A stretch of 64,000 nucleotides of DNA from NCBI RefSeq assembly GCF_019430945.1, contig NZ_JAHYCB010000004.1, positions 434,001 to 498,000 of the forward strand, in the 5' to 3' direction. The number at the start of each line of letters is the position of its first letter. The stretch's first letter is position 1. The notes beneath the pieces were generated by a model. That model saw only the letters and a program-made list of their open reading frames with translations, was not told where the DNA came from and ran no database searches. Both the position numbers and the translations under genes were made by a program. Source of the DNA: Neorhizobium populisoli. Its GTDB lineage: Bacteria; Pseudomonadota; Alphaproteobacteria; Rhizobiales; Rhizobiaceae. This document shows, piece after piece, positions 17,608 through 26,976 of this stretch.

Positions 17608-19203
17608 ATGCCATCCATTACGCTCGCAAATCTTTCATGGTCCACGCCTGACGGCCGACCACTCTTTTCCAATCTTAACCTGAGTTTTGGCGCAGAGCGC
17701 GTAGGACTTGTCGGCCGAAATGGCGTTGGCAAGACGACACTTCTGAAGCTGATCGCCGGCGAGCTTCTACCCACGGCCGGTACGATCGCGATCACCGGTA
17801 CGTTCGAAATCTTGCGCCAAAGCGTTCAGATCGGCGCCGAAGAAACCGTTGCCGGCCTGTTTGGCGCAGGTCACGCTCTTCAGATACTTCGTCGTTCCGA
17901 ACGGGGTGAGGCTACGACGGAGGAGCTCGCCGAAGTCGACTGGACGCTTGAGGCCCGTATGGCGGAAGCTCTGGCGCGTGCCGGCCTGCCGGCGGAGGCG
18001 GATACGCCGCTCGCGACGCTATCCGGCGGACAGCGCACCCGCGCCGGGCTTGCGGCTCTCATCTTCCATTCGCCCGATTTCCTGATCCTCGATGAGCCGA
18101 CCAACAACCTCGATCGTGACGGCCGGAGCGCAGTGATCGACCTTGTCGCAGGCTGGAAAGGTGGGGCGATCATCGTCAGCCACGATCGCGAGCTTCTCGA
18201 TACGGTTGATGCGATCATCGAACTGACGACGCTTAGCTCTGCCCGATATGGCGGAAACTGGAGCCATTACCGCGAGCGCAAGGCACTCGAACTGGCCGCA
18301 GCCGAACACGATCTGGCCGACGCCGAGAAGCGTATCTCTGAGGTCAATCGCACGGCTCAGGAAATGGTCGAACGAAAGGCTCGAAAGGATGGCGTCGGTA
18401 AAAAGAAGGCGGCAAGGGGCGATATGCCACGCATCATTGCCGGTGGGCTGAAGCGCAAGGCCGAAAATACCAGCGGCGAAAATGCGCGGCTGGCAGAGCG
18501 CTTGCGTGGTCAGGCGTCGGAAGATGTGTCGACCGCCCGCGACAAGATCGAGATTCTCCAGCCGCTGGCCGTATCATTGCGATCGACCGGACTGCCGGCG
18601 AGCCGTATCGTTCTGAGGATCGAGAATGTTCGTGCGGGATATGATCCAGAAAAGCCCGTGCTACGCGATCTTTCGCTGGAAATCGTCGGCCCGGAGCGTG
18701 TCGCTTTAACGGGGCCGAATGGCTCTGGCAAGACGACGGTTCTCTCATTGATCTCAGGCGCTTTGCAGCCTCTGTCCGGTTCCATCAGCGCGCTTGCCAA
18801 AACCGCAATGCTGGATCAACGAGTGAGTTTGCTCGATCCCGCGCTATCGATCCGCGACAATTTCCGACGCCTCAATCCGAACTCCGACGAGAACGCCTGC
18901 CGGGCGGCATTGGCGCGCTTCATGTTTCGTGCCGATGCGGCGTTGCAGATCGTCGGCACATTGTCCGGTGGACAGATGTTACGGGCGGGATTGGCCTGCG
19001 TACTTGGCGGAAACGAGCCGCCTTCGCTTCTCATTCTCGACGAGCCGACCAATCATCTGGATATAGATTCCATCGCGGCGGTGGAGGCGGGTTTGCGGGC
19101 TTATGATGGAGCGCTTCTGGTCGTCAGCCATGACGAAGTGTTTCTAAGCGAGATCGGTATCACACGCCGGTTTGAACTCGATGGTGTTGGCATTCGACGA
19201 TGA
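17608..19203 (+). CDS. ABC-F family ATPase (ribosome-associated)
   Basis: The 531-residue protein has two ABC domains and no membrane part. Domain 1 has Walker A GRNGVGKTTLL, signature LSGGQRTRAGLAAL and LDEPTNNLD. Domain 2 has GPNGSGKTT, LSGGQMLRAGLACVL and LDEPTNHLD. A charged linker (EKRISEVNRTAQEMVERKARK) joins them, as in the P-site tRNA-interaction motif of ABC-F factors. These proteins act on stalled or antibiotic-bound ribosomes. It is not obviously one of the housekeeping Ettα or Uup types. The ATG at 17608 fits the N-terminus MPSITLANLSWSTPDG. Confidence 0.88.
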   Translation: MPSITLANLSWSTPDGRPLFSNLNLSFGAERVGLVGRNGVGKTTLLKLIAGELLPTAGTIAITGTFEILRQSVQIGAEETVAGLFGAGHALQILRRSERGEATTEELAEVDWTLEARMAEALARAGLPAEADTPLATLSGGQRTRAGLAALIFHSPDFLILDEPTNNLDRDGRSAVIDLVAGWKGGAIIVSHDRELLDTVDAIIELTTLSSARYGGNWSHYRERKALELAAAEHDLADAEKRISEVNRTAQEMVERKARKDGVGKKKAARGDMPRIIAGGLKRKAENTSGENARLAERLRGQASEDVSTARDKIEILQPLAVSLRSTGLPASRIVLRIENVRAGYDPEKPVLRDLSLEIVGPERVALTGPNGSGKTTVLSLISGALQPLSGSISALAKTAMLDQRVSLLDPALSIRDNFRRLNPNSDENACRAALARFMFRADAALQIVGTLSGGQMLRAGLACVLGGNEPPSLLILDEPTNHLDIDSIAAVEAGLRAYDGALLVVSHDEVFLSEIGITRRFELDGVGIRR

Positions 19204-19253
19204 AGCTGACGCCCGATCGGCTACGACGGCGGTCAGGCCACAGAGTTTTAGGA

Positions 19254-19799
19254 TCAGGACGCCGTCAAAGCATCCGTTGTAACCATATTGACGCCGGCTT
19301 CGGCGAACTGCGCGTTATAGCGATTAATGATGGAAGAAGCGGGCTCGCCCGGCTGATCAAGCGTGCTGTGTGCGTCGGATATGACGGTAACCTTCAGCCC
19401 GTTGGCGATTGCGCCCTGTACGGTACCGGCAACACAAAAATCCGTCTGGGCGCCGAGCAGGATCACTTCGGACGCATTGAGTTCAGCGAGCCAGGCACCA
19501 AGCTTCGGATTGCTGAAAGAGTTTCGGACTGTTTTGGAAAATGTCGGTTCTTCACCATTCTGACCGAGTGCCGGCCAGACGGGCCAACCCGGTTCTCCGG
19601 GGGCTAAAGGATCCCCTTCCGGGCCGTCATGACGGATGAAGGCGACCTTGCGGCCCTCGCGCCGCGCCCATTCGATCACCTTGCAGGTGCGTGCGGCGAT
19701 CGTGTCGGCCACATGGATCGGCGGCTCAACAGCGCCATCGAACATGTTTGTCTGCAAGTCGATGACGATGACGGGAGCAAAATCTGCCGGTTTTTGCAT
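19254..19799 (-). CDS. Cysteine hydrolase, isochorismatase-like family
   Basis: The 181-residue protein has the family triad: Asp in VIVIDLQTNMF (about 14), Lys in FSKTVRNSF (about 88) and the nucleophile Cys in GAQTDFCVAGT (about 123). Members hydrolyse amides or vinyl ethers such as nicotinamide, ureidoacrylate or N-carbamoyl compounds. The closest subgroup cannot be told by eye. It is convergent with the ABC-F gene and appears to be a single gene. Confidence 0.87.
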   Translation of the reverse strand: MQKPADFAPVIVIDLQTNMFDGAVEPPIHVADTIAARTCKVIEWARREGRKVAFIRHDGPEGDPLAPGEPGWPVWPALGQNGEEPTFSKTVRNSFSNPKLGAWLAELNASEVILLGAQTDFCVAGTVQGAIANGLKVTVISDAHSTLDQPGEPASSIINRYNAQFAEAGVNMVTTDALTAS

Positions 19800-19877
19800 A
19801 ACGGTCTCCTGCGCATGGGGCTCAAAGCCACTTTAAACGCAGAAGATCTGAAGCTTCAACCGGCAGATATTCTGATA

Positions 19878-20150
19878 TCAGCGGCAAACCCGCGTCGTCT
19901 TCACGACCAGGTGGCCATTGCGATAGCTGCGGACCTTTTTGGTCATGCAGCTATGACGCGGGCGCTGCCAGTCGCGGACATGACGCGGACGTTCGCGTTC
20001 GCGATAGTAGCGCGGACGATCATGCTGGCGGTGATAACGCGGGCCGTCGCCGGTGGTAATGGTAACGCTTGCGCCCTGAGCATAGCTTGCCGGGGCAAAC
20101 GCGAAAATGGAAGTCACGGCAAGGGCCGTTGCGATGATAAGGTTCTTCAT
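19878..20150 (-). CDS. Small secreted Arg/His-rich protein
   Basis: The 90-residue protein begins with a clear signal peptide (MKNLIIATALAVTSIFAFAPASYAQ, cut after AYA-like site). The mature part is highly basic, with repeated RPR-Y/H-R units (RYHRQHDRPRYYRERERPRH) and a C-terminal segment with two Cys that could form a disulfide (SCMTKKVRS...RVCR). Such small secreted proteins are common in Rhizobiales and have no known function. A GAGG lies upstream of the start. Confidence 0.75.
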   Translation of the reverse strand: MKNLIIATALAVTSIFAFAPASYAQGASVTITTGDGPRYHRQHDRPRYYRERERPRHVRDWQRPRHSCMTKKVRSYRNGHLVVKTTRVCR

Positions 20151-20296
20151 GGGTGTAACCTCGTGTTTTTGTACGGGGATTGAACGCCTGCCGACGAGGC
20201 GGGTTCCAGAGATCAGTCGGTTTGGGACTTAAGTCCGGGGGTCTATGGACTTTCGGTTTACGCTTGCCATAGAGGCGTTTGGACGAAGGTCCGGCT

Positions 20297-21076
20297 TTAT
20301 CGCAGGAGGCCCTGCCCTCCGTCCACATAGATCGGCGTACCCGTCACGTGCTTAGACCGCTGGGATGCCAGGAAAAGGATAACATCTGCGACTTCGTCGC
20401 TCTCGCCAGCCTTGCCGCCGGTGATCGGAATATCCCCTTCAGGATATTTCACCGGCACTGCGGTTTCTTTTGCGCCGCGCACTTTGGTGTTGTCGTTGAT
20501 CTGCGTATCGATGGCGCCCGGGCAGACCGCGTTTACTCTGATACGGTGTTTTCCGAGTTCCAGCGCCAGTTGCTGGACGATCGCCACTTGCGCGGCTTTG
20601 GTGGCCACATAAGCCGTGGCGCCCGGTGTCGTGAAGGTGCGGTTGCCATTGATCGAGGAGACCACGACCACTGAGCCGCCTTGCTTCTTCAAATGCGGTA
20701 CGGTGGCATGAAAGGTAAGATAGGTGCCGCGCAGGTTGACGGCGATCGTCTGGTCGAATTCGTCCGGCTTGAGATCGTCGACCGGTGCCCAGACGCCGTT
20801 GATGCCGGCATTTGCCACGACGATATCCAGCCGCCCGAACGTCTCGGCGAGTTTGTCCACGGCATTTTGCATCTGGGTGGCATTGGAAACGTCGGCTTCG
20901 AGAACCAGCGCCTTGCCGCCGGTCCGCTCAATCTCACGAGCAGTACGTTCGATCTCATCAAGGGTGTGGCCGAGCACGCCGATGCTCGCACCTTCCTTCG
21001 CAAGCTTCAATGCTGCAGCCTTGCCGATACCGGACCCGGCACCCGTGACCAATGCGACCTGAGATTTGAGTTCCAT
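20297..21076 (-). CDS. SDR-family oxidoreductase
   Basis: The 259-residue classical SDR has the cofactor motif TGAGSGIGKAAA near residue 11, NAG at about 90, Ser in VVVSSINGNR and YVATKAA as the YxxxK catalytic pair, with PGAIDT after it. It is a cytoplasmic NAD(P)-dependent dehydrogenase; the acidic residue expected after strand 2 is not obvious (VLGHTLDE), which is compatible with NADP preference. Stands alone; substrate unknown. Confidence 0.88.
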   Translation of the reverse strand: MELKSQVALVTGAGSGIGKAAALKLAKEGASIGVLGHTLDEIERTAREIERTGGKALVLEADVSNATQMQNAVDKLAETFGRLDIVVANAGINGVWAPVDDLKPDEFDQTIAVNLRGTYLTFHATVPHLKKQGGSVVVVSSINGNRTFTTPGATAYVATKAAQVAIVQQLALELGKHRIRVNAVCPGAIDTQINDNTKVRGAKETAVPVKYPEGDIPITGGKAGESDEVADVILFLASQRSKHVTGTPIYVDGGQGLLR

Positions 21077-21166
21077 GAGCCCATCCTGCTTTATCCGCGG
21101 CCTTTTCGCGGCCCGCGGAAACGAACGGAAGAGCAGTCCGGGAGTTCCTGGAGCCGTTCCGCTTTT

Positions 21167-21250
21167 TGTGGAATTGAGTAACAGCTCTAAGTCTTTGTTT
21201 TACGCAATTCCAGACGCAAACCGCTTTCCGCCTTTGCTGGAATTGCTCTA
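21167..21250. repeat. Rhizobiales intergenic palindromic repeat
   Basis: GCAATTCCAG at 21204-21213 and CTGGAATTGC at 21237-21246 form an inverted repeat around GACGCAAACCG, followed on the other strand by a GTAAAACAAAGACTTAGAGC-like tail. From memory this matches an intergenic element frequent in Rhizobium and Agrobacterium (AGAGCAATTCCAG...GGAATTGCGTAAAA). It sits between the SDR promoter side and the HD-domain gene end. Function unknown; it may act as transcript end or stability element. Confidence 0.6.
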
Positions 21251-21667
21251 ACCGTCCGGATATTCTTCGTTGAGGATGCGCAGCCCCTCTGCAAATTTCG
21301 ACCCGTCTCCGCCCATTTGGCGCATCTGGGCGAGGTTGTCGGTGAGATCCGCACGCTTCACACTCCGTGCCAGCGGGTTCTTGATCGAGCGGCGGACGAA
21401 GGCGAAATATTCCTCGCCGTCGCGCTTGCTCATGGCATCGACCGCATCGACCACCCGTTCAGAAAAGCCTTCCTGCAGTAAGCGGTCAAAGGTCCAGCCA
21501 GCGCCTTTCTCCACGACATCGTGCAGCCAACCGACCAGTCTTTCGTCTTCGCCGGAAACGCCTTCCGCGACACGTCGTACATGATCGATGAAAGGGCCGC
21601 CTGTCTTGGAAGATTGACCTTGGTGGGCCTCAGTTGCAATCCCTATCGCCTTTTCAAGCAAATCCAT
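21248..21667 (-). CDS. HD-domain phosphohydrolase-like protein
   Basis: This 139-residue protein has the His-Asp pattern of small RelA/SpoT-type HD proteins: FIDHVRRVAEGV, GWLHDVVEKG and the later Asp in VKRADLTDNLAQM. The N-terminus AIGIATEAHQGQSSKTGGPFI matches the usual 'A...H.GQ..K.G.PYI.H' opening. It may hydrolyse nucleotides or alarmones. Substrate is unknown; no synthetase domain is present. Confidence 0.78.
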   Translation of the reverse strand: MDLLEKAIGIATEAHQGQSSKTGGPFIDHVRRVAEGVSGEDERLVGWLHDVVEKGAGWTFDRLLQEGFSERVVDAVDAMSKRDGEEYFAFVRRSIKNPLARSVKRADLTDNLAQMRQMGGDGSKFAEGLRILNEEYPDG

Positions 21668-21748
21668 GATCCGAATCTCCTAAAATATCGGCGGCAGTCT
21701 ATAACGCGCGAGAATGACGGCAATGCGTTGTATTCTCCGTCATGCGGC

Positions 21749-22123
21749 TCAGCGGCGATCTTCCTCGAATTGCGGCATGTCGAGCTGGGGAAGCCAGTTT
21801 TCCCGCCTCTTCACCCAGACTTCATAGGTAGGTTCGAGGTCGGTCGGCGCCATGTCGAGCGAACCGACGCGGATTTCGACTTCATCGCCATCGCTCTCAT
21901 TATACACACGCGAACCACATTCAGGGCAGAAGCCCCGGCCCTGGAAGAACTTGACCTCGCCACTCGTCTCAAAGGCATTCCGTGGCCAGATGCCGAAGGT
22001 GACGAAGCTCGAACCGCTCTCCTTGCGGCAATCGGCGCAATGACAAAGGCCTATCCTCACGGGTGCGTCCCTGACGTTGTATTGCACCTTGCCGCACAGG
22101 CAACTTCCGGACCGGATGATCAT
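21749..22123 (-). CDS. GFA/CENP-V family zinc protein
   Basis: The 124-residue protein has the zinc-binding cysteines of the glutathione-dependent formaldehyde-activating family: CLCG near residue 8, CHCADCRK near 27 and FCPECGSRV near 65. The fold binds glutathione adducts in the founding member, but most paralogues have unknown substrates. Single gene in a row of minus-strand single genes. Confidence 0.87.
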   Translation of the reverse strand: MIIRSGSCLCGKVQYNVRDAPVRIGLCHCADCRKESGSSFVTFGIWPRNAFETSGEVKFFQGRGFCPECGSRVYNESDGDEVEIRVGSLDMAPTDLEPTYEVWVKRRENWLPQLDMPQFEEDRR

Positions 22124-22171
22124 CCTGCGTTCCTCCTCACTGTCCGCGCATTCGAGATTGGCCCTAGGCTT

Positions 22172-22591
22172 TTAGTTCACCGTGAGTTCGCCATTGTCCT
22201 CGCCGTTCCAATAGTGGATGCGCTCGGCATGGACCTTGATCATCGCGAGGCCCTTTGTGTCGATGCCATCTGCGAACCATTCGTCGAGATCGGGCGTCCA
22301 ATGTTCCTCGAACTGCTTCTTGTCGTGGATGACTTCTGCTTTGCCTTCAACAGCAACCGAAAACATATTCGATCCCTGAAAGGTCAAAGAGACCTTTGGG
22401 TCCCGCTTGATGTCGTCGATCATTCGGGATTCATCCCAAGTGAAATAACAGGAATCGCCGTCGTAATCGACCTCGCGATTATTGCTCATCGGGCGGGCGG
22501 CGATGGCGCCACCATCGGTATGGGTGGCGAGCATGGCGATATCGATATCGCGCATCTTTTCAGACAGATCGGAAAGGCTCATGCCGGACAT
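22172..22591 (-). CDS. Pyridoxamine-5'-phosphate-oxidase-like (general stress protein 26 type)
   Basis: The 139-residue split-barrel flavin-binding protein shows the family opening (LSEKMRDIDIAMLATHT) and strands GAIAARPMSNN, SCYFTWDESRMIDDIKRDPKVSLTF and FSVAVEGKAEV. It resembles the YdaG/general stress protein 26 group, which binds FMN or FAD, rather than true PdxH. The upstream sequence has a GGAGG-like stretch before the ATG at 22591. Function unknown. Confidence 0.82.
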   Translation of the reverse strand: MSGMSLSDLSEKMRDIDIAMLATHTDGGAIAARPMSNNREVDYDGDSCYFTWDESRMIDDIKRDPKVSLTFQGSNMFSVAVEGKAEVIHDKKQFEEHWTPDLDEWFADGIDTKGLAMIKVHAERIHYWNGEDNGELTVN

Positions 22592-22683
22592 TCTGGCCTC
22601 CTTCTATTGAGCGAGACCAGAACAGCAACCGAAAGGATTCGTTCCGCCGGGGAACACGCAGCTCACCGCATTGCTTGCCGGAA

Positions 22684-24060
22684 TTAATCCACCTGCCCGA
22701 GTTTCCCGGGATTCATGATGCCCTTCGGATCGATCGCTGCCTTGATCGCATTCATCATATCGACCGCATCGCCATGTTCGCGGCGCAAATATTTAAGCTT
22801 CGAGATGCCGATCCCGTGTTCGCCGCTGAACGTGCCGCCCATGTCCATGGCGCGCTGGTAGAGCCGTTCCGCAAGCCGTTCGGCTTCTGCCAGCTCTTCC
22901 GGAATTTCCGGCTTGATCAGATAGCCGACATGAAAATTACCGTCGCCGACATGGCCTATGATCTTGCCCATCACAAAGGAAGCGTCGATGTCCTCGCGTG
23001 CCGCCATGACGGCATCGGCCAGCCGCGAGATAGGCACGCAGACATCGGTGGTGAAAGCCTTGCAGCCGGGCCGCAGCGTCTGGTTGGAATAAATCGTCTC
23101 GTGGCGCGCCTTCCACAGCCGTTCGCGATCTTCGGTGCGGGTCGACCATTGGAAGTCGGAGCCTCCCAAATCGGCGGCAAGTTCGGCCACTGTGTTCGAC
23201 TGCTCCTCCACCCAGCGCGGGCTGCCGTGGAATTCGAGGAAGAGGGTAGGGGCGACCTTCAGCGTCAGGCCGGCATGATGGTTGGCAGCTTCGACGGCCA
23301 CCTCATCGAGGAATTCGATACGGGCAACCGGGATGCCGCTCTGGATCGTCGCAACGACGGTCTCGACAGCACCGCGCATGGTCTCGAACGTGCAGACGGC
23401 GGAAGCGATGGTTTCCGGGATCGGATGCAGCTTGACGGTGACTTCGGTGATGACGCCGAGCGTGCCTTCCGCGCCGACGAAAAGCTTGGTCAGGTCGTAG
23501 CCGGTCGAAGACTTCTTAGTCCGCCGGCCGGTGGTGATGATCTTGCCCTGCGGGGTGACGACACGCAGCGCCAGCACGTTCTCCCGCATCGTGCCGTATC
23601 GAACGGCCGTAGTGCCGGAAGCTCGCGTCGAAGCCATGCCCCCGAGCGAGGCATCCGCGCCGGGATCGATCGGGAAGAACAGGCCGGTATCACGGATATG
23701 GGCGTTGAGCTGCTTGCGAGTGACGCCGGCCTGAACCTGCACGTCAGAATCCTCATGATTGACCGCAACGATCTGGTTCAGGCGGGTGAGGTCGAGCGAG
23801 ATGCCGCCTTTCAGTGGGATCGTGTGGCCCTCCATCGAGGAGCCCGCCGCAAACGGCGTCACCGGAATGCCGGCCTCGAAACACGCCGAGACGACGCGGG
23901 CCACCTCGTCCTCGTTTTCTGCGAAGACCACCGCATCCGGCAGCCGCGTTGGTTGCCGGGACATATCGTGACCGTGGTGTTCGCGCACCGCTTCGGTGGT
24001 CGAAAGCCGATCGCCGAAATGCAACTTCAGCGCATCGAGCGTGGATTGCAGCGAGGTCAT
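22684..24060 (-). CDS. FAD-dependent D-2-hydroxyacid dehydrogenase (D-lactate dehydrogenase/GlcD-like)
   Basis: The 458-residue flavoprotein oxidises a D-2-hydroxyacid to the 2-oxoacid. The VAO-type FAD domain has PFAAGSSMEGHTIPLKGGISLDL and the IDPGADASLGGMASTRASGT segment. The C-terminus carries the metal-linked GHVGDGNFH motif and FSGEHGIG, as in D-lactate dehydrogenase (cytochrome) and glycolate oxidase GlcD. Its ATG overlaps the stop of the ThDP enzyme upstream by 4 bases. It is the last gene of the catabolic operon and complements the FMN-type dehydrogenase in the same operon, which by family acts on L-enantiomers. Confidence 0.88.
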   Translation of the reverse strand: MTSLQSTLDALKLHFGDRLSTTEAVREHHGHDMSRQPTRLPDAVVFAENEDEVARVVSACFEAGIPVTPFAAGSSMEGHTIPLKGGISLDLTRLNQIVAVNHEDSDVQVQAGVTRKQLNAHIRDTGLFFPIDPGADASLGGMASTRASGTTAVRYGTMRENVLALRVVTPQGKIITTGRRTKKSSTGYDLTKLFVGAEGTLGVITEVTVKLHPIPETIASAVCTFETMRGAVETVVATIQSGIPVARIEFLDEVAVEAANHHAGLTLKVAPTLFLEFHGSPRWVEEQSNTVAELAADLGGSDFQWSTRTEDRERLWKARHETIYSNQTLRPGCKAFTTDVCVPISRLADAVMAAREDIDASFVMGKIIGHVGDGNFHVGYLIKPEIPEELAEAERLAERLYQRAMDMGGTFSGEHGIGISKLKYLRREHGDAVDMMNAIKAAIDPKGIMNPGKLGQVD

Positions 24061-25712
24061 TTCTTCTCACCCGTCAGCATGCGGTGGTAACGCGACCGGG
24101 CAATCTCCTGCGCGGTGATGAATTCGAGCAGGACCGGCACGCCCTTCTGCGTCTGTTCGATACCGCGCTTGATGGCCGGGATGATCTCCGCCGGGTCGGT
24201 GACCCGCTCGCCGTACCCGCCGAGCGCGCGGGCGAAGGCGGCGTAATCGCCGGAAATATCGGTCGAGCGGTACTTTTCCGTCGAGACCTTCATGATCGGC
24301 AGTTCCATCGCCATGGAGAAATTGTTGAGCAGGATGGACATGATGGGCAGGCGCTCGCGCACTGCCGTCTCGAAGTCCATGCCGGTAAAACCGATCGCCG
24401 CGTCGCCCCAGACATTGATGCAGAGCTTGTCCGGATGCATCAGCTTGGCGCCCATTGCTAGGCCGAGGCCGTAACCGAGCTGGGTGGACTTGCCCCAGCC
24501 GATATAGGTCAGCGGCTTCACCGATTTCCAGAAGGGCGAAAGCTGGTCGCGCGGGCTGCCGGCATCGTGGGTGATAATCGTGTTCTCGATATCGACCGTA
24601 TGCTGCAGGTCCCAAAGCACGCGGTAGGGAGAGAGCGGCTTCGAGTCGGAAGTGAGTTTCGGCATCCATTCGGACAGCCATTCTTCCTGCACCTTGGCGA
24701 TTTCTGCTGCGACTTCCGCGCTGTCGCGCTGGGCAGTATTGCGAGCCTTGAGTTCGGCAAGCACCGCATCGAGAGTCAGCGCTGCATCGCCGATCAACGC
24801 CACCTTGGCTTCGAGATCCTTGTTGACGTGGTCCGGATCGAGCGTGGCGTGGATGACCGTCTTGTCGAGGGGCATCTGCACGCCGAAGGCGGTTTCGGTG
24901 AAGGAGCAGCCGATGCCGAAGATTACGTCCGACGTGTCAAGGAAATGCCGGAGCGTCTTGGAGATTGCCGCACCGCCGGCGCCGATAGAAAGCGGATGGG
25001 TTTCCGGGAAGGCGCTCTTGCCTTCGAGACTGGTTGAGACCGGCAGAGCCAGGAGTTCCGCGAGCTCCTTCACCTGCGGCCAGGCTTCGGCATAGTGCAC
25101 GCCTTGGCCGACATAAAGAACCGGGCGCTTGGCAGCGAGCAACAGATCGACGGCTTCCTTGACCGCAGCCGGGTCCGGCCCGTAGCGTGTGGCGAGGACC
25201 GGGCGATAGTTCAGCGGTTCCGGTACCTCGTCCTGCCACATGTCGTTCGGGATTTCGATCAGCACCGGCCCGCCTCGGCCGTTGCGCAGCTTCGAGAAAG
25301 CGCGGCGGAAGATGTTGGGAATTTCTTCTGCCGAGGTGATCGGCTCGGCGGATTTGGTGATGTCGCGCATCGAGCGGGTCGCATTGTAATTGGCGCCGAC
25401 ATGCGCGACGCGGCGCTCGTAGCCCATCGGCAGAACCAGCAGCGGCACCGATTCCGAATAGGCCTGGGCGATGCCGCCATAGGCGTTTTCCGTGCCGGGA
25501 CCGAGCTGCATGGCGAAGACGCCGATCGTCTTGCCGGAAGAAAGCCGCGACATGGCATCGGCCATATGTAGGCCATGGCGTTCCTGACGGACGATGATCG
25601 GGCGAATGTCGCCCATGGCCGCATGTTCGAGAACGTGGTTCACGGGATAACCGCAAATAATCTCGATCCCTTCGCGCTTCAGGATTTCGATGATGGCGTC
25701 TGCGACTTTCAT
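24057..25712 (-). CDS. ThDP-dependent enzyme, acetolactate-synthase-like (first type)
   Basis: The 551-residue enzyme has the catalytic Glu at about residue 44 (VRQERHGLHMADAMSR) and a modified ThDP-binding motif GDAAIGFTGMDFETAVRE ending in LNN. It belongs to the acetolactate synthase/decarboxylase superfamily but is distinct from the other two ThDP enzymes in this window, which share VIPHE and GDGSYMF motifs. It probably decarboxylates or ligates a 2-oxoacid produced by the dehydrogenases on either side. It lies 24 bases after the FMN dehydrogenase gene and overlaps the FAD dehydrogenase start. Confidence 0.85.
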   Translation of the reverse strand: MKVADAIIEILKREGIEIICGYPVNHVLEHAAMGDIRPIIVRQERHGLHMADAMSRLSSGKTIGVFAMQLGPGTENAYGGIAQAYSESVPLLVLPMGYERRVAHVGANYNATRSMRDITKSAEPITSAEEIPNIFRRAFSKLRNGRGGPVLIEIPNDMWQDEVPEPLNYRPVLATRYGPDPAAVKEAVDLLLAAKRPVLYVGQGVHYAEAWPQVKELAELLALPVSTSLEGKSAFPETHPLSIGAGGAAISKTLRHFLDTSDVIFGIGCSFTETAFGVQMPLDKTVIHATLDPDHVNKDLEAKVALIGDAALTLDAVLAELKARNTAQRDSAEVAAEIAKVQEEWLSEWMPKLTSDSKPLSPYRVLWDLQHTVDIENTIITHDAGSPRDQLSPFWKSVKPLTYIGWGKSTQLGYGLGLAMGAKLMHPDKLCINVWGDAAIGFTGMDFETAVRERLPIMSILLNNFSMAMELPIMKVSTEKYRSTDISGDYAAFARALGGYGERVTDPAEIIPAIKRGIEQTQKGVPVLLEFITAQEIARSRYHRMLTGEKK

Positions 25713-25736
25713 GGACTTCCCCTCCCGGGAACGATG

Positions 25737-26966
25737 TCAGGTGCGAATTTGGAAATTGTCTGCCGTCCAGGCGCCGGGATGGCGCACGGGCGCATGGCGG
25801 GCCTCGTCCGAGCTTAACAGCCCGTTCTGGCCGAGCGCGATGCGATATTCTTCGATGAAGGCCTGCGCCATATGCGTGGCGCCGTGATCTCCCAACGCTG
25901 CAAGCCCCAGCATGAAGGCACGGCCGGCAAAACAGGAATTCGCGCCGCATGCCAGCGCCCTAAGCATATCGACGCCGGAAACGACGCCGCTGTCGAAGAG
26001 GACTGTGCCGCGCGTGCCGATAGTGCGGGTGATCTCCGGCAGCACGTCGATCGTCGCGGGCGCAGCATCGAACTGCCGTCCGCCATGGTTCGAGACGACC
26101 ACTCCGTTCAGCCCAAGCGACAACGCCTTTACCGCATCCGCCGGATGCATAACCCCCTTGACGATCATAGGCCCGGTCCATTTGTCGCGGATGCGGGCGA
26201 TCTGCTCCCAGGGGAAGCCGCCGCCGATATGTTTCTGTACGAAGGCGGACGTGGTCACCCGGTCCGGCGCTCCGGCGAAACCGGCCATGTTGGCGAAGGT
26301 CGGCATGCCCATGCGGCGGATCGCATCGAGCCAGAAAGGGGCCATCGCTGCCGCCATCATCGTCTTCGGGGTCAGCCGGAATGGCATGGTGAGACCGTTG
26401 CGAAGATCGCGCGGCCGCTTGGCGCGCACCGGCACGTCCAGCGTCGCGACCAGAACCTTTGCCCCGGCCACGCGGGCGCGTTCGGCCATTTCCAGAGAAT
26501 ATTGGTGGGTGTTCGGCGCCATCGGATAGAGCTGGAACCAGGTGACGTCAGGTGCCCATTCCACCACCTTTTCGATCGTCGAACAGGCGAGCGTGCCGAC
26601 CATATAGGGAATGTTATGCGCCTGCGCCGCCTTGGCGAAGCGCTCAGTTGCGCCCGGCCACATCATCCCGTCGAAGCCGATCGGCGAGATGCCGATCGGT
26701 GCCGCGTAGCGCCGGCCGAAGAGTTCGACCGACGTATCGACCTTCGATACGTCAATGCCGTAACGCGGCACGACCTCGACCGCCTTCAGGGCAGAGCGAT
26801 TGCGGTTCAGCCCGGTTTCGTCGCCCGCGCCGCCCTGCAGGAACTCGTAGGCGAAACGCGGGATGCGCCATTTCGCCCGCTTTTCGAGGTCGCCGACCAT
26901 CGGATAACGCCGGCGGAATTCCGCCAGCGTCTCAAGTTTTGCGTCGTCTCCTGCTCCTCCCGCCAT
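25737..26966 (-). CDS. FMN-dependent 2-hydroxyacid dehydrogenase (lactate/mandelate dehydrogenase-like)
   Basis: The 409-residue TIM-barrel flavoprotein has the family active-site segment VVVSNHGGRQFDAAPATID with the catalytic His, the Lys in MIVKGVMHPADA and the FMN phosphate site FDSGVVSGVDMLRALACGA. Family members oxidise L-lactate, L-mandelate or glycolate. The frame is open to 27212 but the ATG at 26966 is preceded by AAGG and follows the upstream gene by 10 bases, so the shorter form is chosen. No membrane-binding insert is evident, so it may be soluble. Part of the six-gene catabolic operon. Confidence 0.87.
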   Translation of the reverse strand: MAGGAGDDAKLETLAEFRRRYPMVGDLEKRAKWRIPRFAYEFLQGGAGDETGLNRNRSALKAVEVVPRYGIDVSKVDTSVELFGRRYAAPIGISPIGFDGMMWPGATERFAKAAQAHNIPYMVGTLACSTIEKVVEWAPDVTWFQLYPMAPNTHQYSLEMAERARVAGAKVLVATLDVPVRAKRPRDLRNGLTMPFRLTPKTMMAAAMAPFWLDAIRRMGMPTFANMAGFAGAPDRVTTSAFVQKHIGGGFPWEQIARIRDKWTGPMIVKGVMHPADAVKALSLGLNGVVVSNHGGRQFDAAPATIDVLPEITRTIGTRGTVLFDSGVVSGVDMLRALACGANSCFAGRAFMLGLAALGDHGATHMAQAFIEEYRIALGQNGLLSSDEARHAPVRHPGAWTADNFQIRT

Positions 26967-26976
26967 CGTCGCCGCC

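Noticed and set aside
20225..20236. Perfect palindrome GGACTTAAGTCC upstream of the small secreted protein
   Set aside because: Short, single, no known regulator nearby; could be chance.
22675..24090. 471-residue open frame on the plus strand
   Set aside because: Antisense shadow of the FAD dehydrogenase gene, which has clear motifs.
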